From Roseobacter sp. (GTDB lineage: Bacteria > Pseudomonadota > Alphaproteobacteria > Rhodobacterales > Rhodobacteraceae), in the NCBI GenBank assembly GCA_024636425.1, contig JAGXHB010000078.1, positions 1 to 7,430 on the forward strand: a DNA stretch of 7,430 nt, given 5' to 3'. The notes under the pieces were generated by a model, which did no database searches, was not told where the DNA came from, and worked only from the letters and a program-made list of their open reading frames with translations. Positions 1 through 5,505 of the stretch are shown in pieces. Both the position numbers and the translations under genes were made by a program. Position 1 is the first letter of the stretch. Every line of letters starts with the position of its first letter.

Positions 1-804
1 ACATCGGCGCTGATCGCCGAGCGGCAGTTCGGGTTCGTCAACTTCACAGGCTCCGTCGGAGGCGGCAAGGCGATGGAGAGGGCGGCAGCCGGAACCTTCA
101 CGCCCGTCGCCACAGAGCTTGGCGGCAAAGACCCCGGTTATGTCCGCGCCGACGCCGATCTTGACGCGGCCGTCGATGGCCTGATGGATGGCGCGATGTT
201 CAACGCGGGGCAGTGCTGCTGCGGGATCGAGCGGATTTATGTCCACGAAAGCCTGTATAACGCCTTTGTGGAAAAGGCCGTGGCGTGGGTCAAGGCGCTG
301 AAGCTGGGCAATCCGCTCGATCAGGAAACGACCGTCGGGCCGATGGCCAATGTCCGCTTTGCCAATGAGGTCCGCGCCCAGATCGCCGAGGCGGTCGAGG
401 CCGGTGCTGCGGCCCTGATTGATCCGTTCCCCGAAGACGACGGCGGCGCGTATCTGACGCCGCAGATCCTGACAGGGGTGACACACGCCATGCGCGTGAT
501 GCGCGACGAAAGCTTCGGTCCCGTGGTGGGCATCATGTCGGTCAAGGATGACGCGGAGGCGATTGCCCTGATGAACGACAGCCAATTCGGGCTTACGGCG
601 GCGGTTTTCACAACCGACCCGGAAGCTGCGGATGACATCGGCGCGCGGCTGGAAACGGGCACAGTTTTCATGAACCGCTGTGATTACCTTGATCCGGCGC
701 TCTGCTGGAACGGCTGCAAGGATACCGGCAATGGTGCCGGTCTGTCCGTTCTGGCCTATCAGGCGCTGACGCGTCCCAAATCCTACCACCTGAAAAAGGC
801 GTGA
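1..804 (+). CDS. Aldehyde dehydrogenase family protein, C-terminal part (5' truncated by window edge)
   Basis: It would oxidise an aldehyde to a carboxylate with NAD(P)+ in the cytoplasm. The reading frame is open from base 1, so the 267 visible residues are roughly the C-terminal half to 60% of a family normally 450-500 residues long; an ATG at 73 is internal, because family sequence continues upstream of it. Numbering from base 1, I see the cofactor-binding FTGSVGGGK stretch (residues 15-23), the general-base Glu39 in ELGGK, and the catalytic Cys73, the middle of three cysteines in GQCCC (71-74). The 34-residue spacing from Glu to Cys equals that of classical ALDHs. ESFGPV carries the conserved Glu of the cofactor ribose site. 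The C-terminus ends TRPKSYHLKKA. Its stop overlaps the possible GTG start of the downstream alcohol dehydrogenase, so the two are very likely co-transcribed. The exact substrate cannot be read from this fragment. I recall close relatives near glutamine-synthetase-like genes in Rhodobacteraceae, which is memory and not tested. Confidence 0.95.
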   Translation, partial: TSALIAERQFGFVNFTGSVGGGKAMERAAAGTFTPVATELGGKDPGYVRADADLDAAVDGLMDGAMFNAGQCCCGIERIYVHESLYNAFVEKAVAWVKALKLGNPLDQETTVGPMANVRFANEVRAQIAEAVEAGAAALIDPFPEDDGGAYLTPQILTGVTHAMRVMRDESFGPVVGIMSVKDDAEAIALMNDSQFGLTAAVFTTDPEAADDIGARLETGTVFMNRCDYLDPALCWNGCKDTGNGAGLSVLAYQALTRPKSYHLKKA

Positions 805-809
805 TCCGC

Positions 810-1955
810 ATGACACTCAATAACAACTGGTCCTATCCCACAGCGATCCGTTTCGGCGCGGGCCGTATCGATGAAATCGGGCAGGCCTGCATCGCGACCG
901 GCATGAAAAACCCGCTGCTGGTCACCGACAAGGGCCTCGCGTCGATGGAGATTACCACCCGCACGCTGGATCTGCTGGATGCCGCAGGCTTTGGCCGCGC
1001 GATGTTTTCCGAGGTCGATCCAAACCCGACCGAGATCAATCTGGACGAGGGGCTGAAGGTCTACCGCGAGGGTGGCCATGACGGGGTGATCGCCTTCGGC
1101 GGCGGCTCCGGCCTTGATCTGGGCAAGATGATTGCCTTCATGGCGGGTCAGGCGCGTCCCGTCTGGGACTACGAGGACATTGGCGATTGGTGGACACGGG
1201 CCGACGCCGACGCCATCGCACCCATCATTGCCGTGCCCACGACGGCGGGCACCGGGTCGGAAGTCGGGCGCGCATCGGTTTTGACCAATTCCGAAACCCA
1301 TGTGAAAAAGATCATCTTTCACCCCAAGGTGCTGCCAAGCGTCGTGATCTGCGACCCTGAACTGACCGTCGGCATGCCCAAACATATCACAGCAGGCACC
1401 GGGCTTGACGCTTTTGCCCATTGCGTCGAGGCGTATAGCAGCCCGCATTATCACTCTATGTCCCAAGGCATTGCGCTGGAAGGCATGCGTCTGGTCATCG
1501 ACTATCTGCCGCGCGCCTACAAGGATGGTACAGACATCGAAGCGCGCGCGCAGCTGATGTCAGCCGCCGCGATGGGGGCGACCGCGTTCCAGAAGGGTCT
1601 CGGCGCGATCCACGCGATGAGCCATCCCATCGGCGCGGTCTTCAACACGCATCACGGCACGACCAACGCCGTCTGCATGCCTGCGGTGCTGGACCTGAAC
1701 GCAAGTGTGATCCGCGACCGGTTCGACCGCGCGGCAAGCTATCTGGGGATTGACGGGGGCTATGACGGGTTCCGCAGCTTTGTGCAGAAGTTCAACGACA
1801 GTTTCGCGATCCCGCGCAAGCTGTCCGACATGGGCGTGACGGCAGACCGCATGGATGATCTGGTGGCCATGGCGCTGGAAGATCCGTCTTGCGGCGGTAA
1901 CCCCGTCACCCTGACGGCGGAAAACCTGCGCACGCTTTTCGAGGAAACGATCTAG
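810..1955 (+). CDS. Iron-containing (group III) alcohol dehydrogenase
   Basis: This is a metal-dependent NAD(P)-linked alcohol dehydrogenase of the FucO/EutG/1,3-propanediol dehydrogenase family, interconverting an alcohol and an aldehyde in the cytoplasm. Numbered from the ATG at 810 (381 residues, the usual family length), the nucleotide-binding GGGSGLD lies at 97-103 and PTTAGTGSEVG at 143-152. The four expected metal ligands are present: Asp200 and His204 in GLDAFAHCVE, His268 in GAIHAMSH, and His282 in NTHHG. Their spacing matches FucO. A GTG at 801 would give 384 residues and a GTGA overlap with the aldehyde dehydrogenase stop. I prefer ATG 810 because the AGG at 797-799 sits 10 nt upstream of it but only 1 nt from the GTG. 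The aldehyde dehydrogenase immediately upstream could oxidise its product. One possibility is oxidation of an amino alcohol or its gamma-glutamyl derivative, which needs the upstream genes to judge. Confidence 0.95.
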   Translation: MTLNNNWSYPTAIRFGAGRIDEIGQACIATGMKNPLLVTDKGLASMEITTRTLDLLDAAGFGRAMFSEVDPNPTEINLDEGLKVYREGGHDGVIAFGGGSGLDLGKMIAFMAGQARPVWDYEDIGDWWTRADADAIAPIIAVPTTAGTGSEVGRASVLTNSETHVKKIIFHPKVLPSVVICDPELTVGMPKHITAGTGLDAFAHCVEAYSSPHYHSMSQGIALEGMRLVIDYLPRAYKDGTDIEARAQLMSAAAMGATAFQKGLGAIHAMSHPIGAVFNTHHGTTNAVCMPAVLDLNASVIRDRFDRAASYLGIDGGYDGFRSFVQKFNDSFAIPRKLSDMGVTADRMDDLVAMALEDPSCGGNPVTLTAENLRTLFEETI

Positions 1956-1963
1956 GTTATAGC

Positions 1964-1997
1964 AAAAAAATGGCCCGGTGACTGCAACACCGGGCCA
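1964..1997 (-). terminator. Intrinsic terminator of the htrA-like gene (minus strand)
   Basis: A perfect 10-bp inverted repeat, TGGCCCGGTG (1971-1980) and CACCGGGCCA (1988-1997), encloses a 7-nt loop. Seven A residues lie at 1964-1970, which on the minus strand become a run of seven T directly after the stem. That is the layout of a Rho-independent terminator for transcription coming from the protease gene, whose stop is 107 bp upstream on that strand. In the plus direction the stem starts 15 bp after the alcohol dehydrogenase stop but is followed by TGATGGCC, not a T-run. It may slow plus-strand transcription but is not a canonical terminator for it. Confidence 0.85.
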
Positions 1998-2104
1998 TGA
2001 TGGCCTGACCGGGCAGGGCCAGGCACACCCCTCAGGCGCATGGGGGACGCGCGCCAAAGGGGGCTATCCAGTCCGGAACGAGGTAAGCCGGCTGGAGTTT
2101 CGGA
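1998..2104. other. 3' untranslated region of the protease gene, no gene seen
   Basis: This stretch lies between the protease stop codon and the terminator hairpin. It is GC-rich and holds only weak 4-5 bp inverted repeats, for example around 2003-2022. At about 107 bp it is too short to encode a missing second PDZ domain (about 90 residues), so it does not explain the one-PDZ structure of the protease as a simple frameshift. Confidence 0.5.
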
Positions 2105-3223
2105 TCACGCTTCCTTTTCGGCCAGCGTGCCTATGGTCACATCGCGGGTCACTTCGTCACCCTTGTGCAGGACAACCACCTTGGCGGTTTCGTCCGGATC
2201 GGTGTCGGCGACAGCGCGGGTCAGATCGCGCAACTCTTCGATCTCGGTACCGTTGAACGACAGGATGATGTCGCCCTTCTCAAGACCGGCTTTCTGTGCA
2301 GGGCTGTCATCCCCGACCGCTTCGATCACGGCCCCCTTGGGGGTGCCATAGCCCAGAACCTGCGCAACTTCCTCGGTCATGGGGCGGATCTGTACGCCAA
2401 GCCAGCCGCGGGTGATTGTCCCGTCATCGGCCAGATCGGCCACGATGTTCTGCACCAGATCGGAAGGTACGGAAAAGCCGATCCCGACCGATCCGCCACC
2501 GGGCGACAGGATGGCAGTATTCACGCCAATGACTTCGCCCGCGTTGTTGAACAGCGGCCCGCCCGAGTTGCCCCGGTTGATCGCGGCGTCGGTCTGGATG
2601 AAATCATCGTAAGGCCCCGCGTTGATATTGCGCGATTTCGCCGACACGATGCCCGTTGTCACGGAACCGCCAAGACCAAAGGGGTTGCCCATCGCGATGA
2701 CTTCGTCACCGACGCGCATGTCTTCGGATGACCCGAAGGTCACGGCGGGCAGATCGACATCGGCTTCGATCTTCAGCAGGGCCAGGTCGGTCATCGGGTC
2801 ACTGCCGATGACTTTCGCCTCGAAGCTGCGGCCGTCCGACAGTTTGACCGATACCTTATCCGCATTCTGGACCACGTGGTTGTTGGTCACGATCTGGCCG
2901 TCTTTTGAGACGATGAACCCGGACCCAAGACCCATTGTCGGCTGCGGATTGGTTTGACCGTCGGGCATCATCTGCTCGAACCGGCGGCGCAGTTCTTCGG
3001 GCATGCCTTCGGGCAATTCCATCTGCGGGCCACCCTGAGCGGATGAACCCGAAACCTCGATAAACACGACAGAGGGCGAGATCTCGTCGACAAGATCGGC
3101 GTAGCCTCCTGCCGGCACGGCAAGTGCCGACGTGGGCGCAAGTGCAACAGCCGAGGTGGAGGCCAGTGCCGCTGCCAGCACAAAGGGTGCGGCGCGGCGG
3201 GGTGATTTGATAAGAGATGTCAT
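2105..3223 (-). CDS. Secreted HtrA/Do-type serine endoprotease with one PDZ domain
   Basis: This is a trypsin-like periplasmic protease of the HtrA family, which handles misfolded envelope proteins. With the start at 3223 it has 372 residues. A Sec signal peptide covers about 1-35: a basic KSPRR, then an alanine-rich core, then ALA before VPAGGY. A Glu/Arg/Met-rich loop follows at about 68-95. The protease domain spans about 97-262 with a complete triad: His116 in TNNHVV, Asp146 in DPMTDLALL, and Ser220 in GNSGGPL. One PDZ domain runs from the GWLGV carboxylate-binding loop (273-277) to about 362, and the protein stops ten residues later at LAEKEA. DegP/DegQ homologues usually have two PDZ domains and about 450-500 residues, so this is a short form. 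The signal peptide looks cleavable, unlike the DegS anchor. The start is set by AAGGA 8 nt upstream and by the signal peptide; an in-frame TTG at 3322 would add 33 unlikely residues. It is divergent from the two-component genes. Confidence 0.93.
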   Translation of the reverse strand: MTSLIKSPRRAAPFVLAAALASTSAVALAPTSALAVPAGGYADLVDEISPSVVFIEVSGSSAQGGPQMELPEGMPEELRRRFEQMMPDGQTNPQPTMGLGSGFIVSKDGQIVTNNHVVQNADKVSVKLSDGRSFEAKVIGSDPMTDLALLKIEADVDLPAVTFGSSEDMRVGDEVIAMGNPFGLGGSVTTGIVSAKSRNINAGPYDDFIQTDAAINRGNSGGPLFNNAGEVIGVNTAILSPGGGSVGIGFSVPSDLVQNIVADLADDGTITRGWLGVQIRPMTEEVAQVLGYGTPKGAVIEAVGDDSPAQKAGLEKGDIILSFNGTEIEELRDLTRAVADTDPDETAKVVVLHKGDEVTRDVTIGTLAEKEA

Positions 3224-3231
3224 ACATGTTT

Positions 3232-3236
3232 TCCTT
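3232..3236 (-). promoter_or_regulatory. Ribosome binding site deciding the protease start
   Basis: On the minus strand AAGGA is followed by 8 nt and then the ATG at 3223. This is good Shine-Dalgarno spacing, and the ATG directly precedes a signal peptide. It supports this start over the longer in-frame TTG start at 3322. Confidence 0.75.
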
Positions 3237-3292
3237 ACATCTGCATGGATGACACCCATATGGCAGGCGGTTCTTACAGGGCGTTCCGGTCG

Positions 3293-3322
3293 CCTATACA
3301 AATCTGTTAACTTGCGCGGCAA
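3293..3322 (-). promoter_or_regulatory. Candidate sigma70-type promoter for the protease gene
   Basis: On the minus strand a TTGCCG (-35, at 3317-3322) is separated by 18 bp from TATAGG (-10, at 3293-3298). Each matches four of six consensus positions. Transcription would start near 3285 and leave a leader of about 60 nt. This is a by-eye match in a region that must hold a promoter; a heat-shock or envelope-stress sigma factor could be used instead. Confidence 0.35.
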
Positions 3323-3382
3323 TGCTGTCAGTCGCCCTTATATGCGGTATCCCACGGTCTGAACCTGAACGGAAAGTCTGCC

Positions 3383-4054
3383 ATGAAACTGCTTGTGATC
3401 GAAGATGACGCCACCACCGGCACCTATATCGCCCGCGGCTTGCGCGAGGAGGGGCATACCGTCGATCTGATCGAAACGGGTCGGGAAGGTCTTATTCAGG
3501 CCACCTCTGGCACCTATGATGTGCTGATCGTGGACCGGATGCTGCCCGAGGTGGACGGGCTCACGGTCGTCAAGACGCTGCGTGGTGCCGGCAACCGGAC
3601 GCCGGTTCTGTTCCTGACGGCGATGGGCAGCGTCGAGGACCGGATCAGCGGGTTGAACGCGGGTGGCGATGACTATCTGGTCAAGCCCTTTGCGTTCGGG
3701 GAATTGTCGGCGCGGGTGGCGGCGCTGGCGCGCAGGCCACAGGCGATGGATCAGGAAACCGTGCTGCGTGCGGGCGACCTCGAGATGCATCTGATCACCC
3801 GCAAGGTCACGCGTGCGGGGCAGGATATTGATCTTTTGCCGCGCGAATTTGCCTTGCTGGAACATCTGTTGCGCCGCAAGGGCAGGGTGCAGACCCGGAC
3901 CATGCTGCTTGAGGCGGTGTGGGACATCAGCTTTGATCCGATGACCAACGTGGTCGAAACCCACATCAGCCGGTTGCGCGCCAAGGTCGACAAACCCTTC
4001 GACCGTGATCTGATCCAGACCGTGCGCGGTGCAGGCTACAGGATCGACGGATGA
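3383..4054 (+). CDS. OmpR/PhoB-family DNA-binding response regulator
   Basis: This cytoplasmic transcription factor would be phosphorylated by the kinase encoded next to it. It has 223 residues, normal for the family. The receiver domain (about 1-117) has the acidic pair Asp8/Asp9, the phospho-accepting Asp51 in LIVDRMLPEVDG, Thr79 in FLTA, and Lys101 in LVKPF. The winged-helix output domain (about 125-221) contains LLPREFALLEHLL, the recognition region VVETHISRLRAKVDK, and the terminal hairpin VRGAGYRI. The start ATG is preceded by GGAAAG 6 nt upstream. The gene is divergent from the HtrA protease and overlaps the kinase gene by ATGA, implying translational coupling. Which signal or regulon it serves is not visible. 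CpxR-, CusR- and QseB-like roles are all compatible with the sequence class, and the protease neighbour leans towards envelope stress. Confidence 0.95.
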   Translation: MKLLVIEDDATTGTYIARGLREEGHTVDLIETGREGLIQATSGTYDVLIVDRMLPEVDGLTVVKTLRGAGNRTPVLFLTAMGSVEDRISGLNAGGDDYLVKPFAFGELSARVAALARRPQAMDQETVLRAGDLEMHLITRKVTRAGQDIDLLPREFALLEHLLRRKGRVQTRTMLLEAVWDISFDPMTNVVETHISRLRAKVDKPFDRDLIQTVRGAGYRIDG

Positions 4055-5394
4055 TGGCACGGCTGACGCAGATCTGGCGGTCGATGCCGGTCAGGCTGGC
4101 GTTGCTGCTGGTTCTGCTTTTCTCGGTGGCGAGCCTGCTGAGCCTTGCCGCGAGCTATGCCGTGACGCAAAACTCGTTCGAAACCGCGATACGCGCTGAT
4201 CTGGAGCAGGACATCGCCGGGTTTCGCGCAGCGCCGAGTGCCCGCGCTGTTGCCGCGCTGGTGGACGCTGAATCGCGCGACGCCGATCCCAGCCGCGTGA
4301 TCCTGAGCTACATCGCCCCCAACGGGCAGATCTACGGCAACGGGGCAATCGCGCGCGATGACGAAGGCTATCACATCGTGTCGCTGGCCAAGGGGCGGGC
4401 GGAATATGACGGCGTCTATCTATCACTGACCACGCGGCTTTTTGGTGGGCAGTTGACCGTCGCGCGCAGCCGCGCCGAGGTCGAGGCACTGCGCACCGTG
4501 TTTCTGAATATCCTGCTGATCAGCCTGCTGCCGACGGTGCTGATCGCCTTGTCGGGAGGGTTGTATCTGGCGCGGCGCAGCAAGCGGCACGTCGAGGTGA
4601 TCGGCGGCACGCTGGATGATCTGACGAACGGCGATCTTGGGGCGAGGGTCAGCGTGTCTCCGGTCTGGGCCGATGATCTGGTCCGCATCGGGCACAAGAT
4701 CAATATTATGGCCCGCGCGCAAGAAGCACAGACCCAGATGTTGCGGCAGGTTTCGTCAGACATCGCACATGACCTTAAAACGCCGATCCAGCGGGTCGCC
4801 GTGCATCTGGATGATCTGGCGCGCACCGTTCCGCCCGAAACGCCGGAAGGCACCCTGCTGGCCCGCGCGCAAGACGAGGTGACGGGCATCGCGTCGGTCT
4901 TTCAATCGCTGCTTCAGATCGCGTCGGTCGAGGCGGGTTCGCCCAAGTCGCATTTCAAACCGGTCGAACTGAACCAGCTTTGCCTGACTTTTGTCGAGGT
5001 CTACGAACCAGCCGCAAGCGCGAACGGGCAAAGCCTGATCTGTGACATCCCCGAAGAAGTGATCACCGTGCAGGGCGACAAGAACCTGCTGGGTCAGGTG
5101 CTGGCCAATCTGATTGAAAACGCGCTGCGTCATACCGGTGCCGGAACCACGATCAGTGTCGGACTGGCGCGGCGCGACGGACACGCCCTGTTGTGGGTCA
5201 GCGACACGGGCCCCGGCATCCCAGAAGACGAGCGCGACAAGGTTTTGCGCCGTCTTTACCGTCTGGATGCAAGCCGGCACACGCCGGGGAATGGCCTTGG
5301 GCTCAGCCTTGTCGAGGGGGTGGTGAAGCTGCACGGGGGGAATTTGGCATTGCTGGACAACGCACCGGGGCTTAAGGTCGAAATCACGTTCTAG
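4051..5394 (+). CDS. Membrane sensor histidine kinase, partner of the response regulator
   Basis: This inner-membrane kinase of 447 residues would autophosphorylate on histidine and pass phosphate to the regulator upstream. Transmembrane segment 1 lies at about 14-37 and segment 2 at about 150-174. They enclose a periplasmic sensor region of some 110 residues that I do not recognise. A HAMP linker follows (about 172-225), then the H-box with His240 in SDIAHDLKTP. The ATPase domain has the N-box with Asn357 in NLIENALRHT, the G1 box DTGPGIP (385-391) and the G2 box GNGLGLSLV (413-421). All catalytic motifs are intact; the F-box reads RRLYRLD with Leu where Phe is common. The ATG overlaps the regulator stop (ATGA); a second ATG follows immediately at 4054, so the start could be one codon later. 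No T-tract terminator is visible after the stop. Confidence 0.95.
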   Translation: MMARLTQIWRSMPVRLALLLVLLFSVASLLSLAASYAVTQNSFETAIRADLEQDIAGFRAAPSARAVAALVDAESRDADPSRVILSYIAPNGQIYGNGAIARDDEGYHIVSLAKGRAEYDGVYLSLTTRLFGGQLTVARSRAEVEALRTVFLNILLISLLPTVLIALSGGLYLARRSKRHVEVIGGTLDDLTNGDLGARVSVSPVWADDLVRIGHKINIMARAQEAQTQMLRQVSSDIAHDLKTPIQRVAVHLDDLARTVPPETPEGTLLARAQDEVTGIASVFQSLLQIASVEAGSPKSHFKPVELNQLCLTFVEVYEPAASANGQSLICDIPEEVITVQGDKNLLGQVLANLIENALRHTGAGTTISVGLARRDGHALLWVSDTGPGIPEDERDKVLRRLYRLDASRHTPGNGLGLSLVEGVVKLHGGNLALLDNAPGLKVEITF

Positions 5395-5505
5395 GACATA
5401 TTCCGCTGCGTCGATTTGAACATGTGACTCTAACATGGCATCGGCCTAACTACCGTTTACCGGCTGCGGGAGGATTGAATCGTAGCCAAAAACAAGGGGT
5501 TCGAC
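5395..5505. other. Intergenic gap between the kinase gene and cydA
   Basis: This 111-bp gap is less GC-rich than its surroundings. It contains no hairpin plus T-tract, a repeated CTAAC (5430-5434 and 5446-5450, 16 bp apart), and a small GATTGAATC palindrome at 5473-5481. I could not find a convincing FNR/Anr box (TTGAT-N4-ATCAA) or a good -35/-10 pair. The gap may contain the cydAB promoter, but this is unproven; read-through from the kinase gene is also possible. Confidence 0.4.
5494..5499 (+). promoter_or_regulatory. Ribosome binding site of cydA
   Basis: AAGGGG ends 6 nt before the ATG at 5506. It supports that start, which also gives the usual short CydA N-terminus ahead of the first membrane helix. 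Confidence 0.7.

Larger units (their letters stand above)
3224..3382. promoter_or_regulatory. Divergent control region between the protease and the response regulator
   Basis: This 159-bp gap must hold promoters for both directions and is the natural place for binding by the adjacent OmpR-family regulator. Visible elements are a GTTAAC palindrome at 3306-3311, a loose direct repeat CTGTTAA (3304-3310) / CTGTCAG (3325-3331) spaced 21 bp or about two helical turns, and a near-palindrome around the GGCGTTCCGGTCGCC stretch. For the plus strand, a weak CTGTCA (3325-3330), 17 bp, TATCCC (3348-3353) pair is possible. So is a heat-shock-like CTTG (3311-3314) with TTATAT (3338-3343), though its spacing is long. 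None is strong enough to call alone. Confidence 0.45.

Noticed and set aside
724..741. Inverted repeat ACCGGC / GCCGGT with a 6-nt loop
   Set aside because: It lies inside the aldehyde dehydrogenase coding region, has no T-tract, and encodes a plausible part of the C-terminal domain; GC-rich codons readily give such repeats.
1978..2351. Plus-strand open frames beginning in the convergent gap and running into the protease gene
   Set aside because: They overlap the terminator and the protease on the opposite strand, their composition is shadow-like, and no good ribosome binding site is seen.
3224..3322. N-terminal extension of the protease from a TTG start at 3322
   Set aside because: The extension runs through the likely promoter, puts 33 mostly basic residues before a good signal peptide, and ignores the well-spaced AAGGA before the ATG at 3223.
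5416..5429. TTGAACATGTGACT as a possible FNR/CRP-type site upstream of cydA
   Set aside because: The left half resembles TTGAT but the right half does not match ATCAA, and the TGTGA there has no matching TCACA partner.
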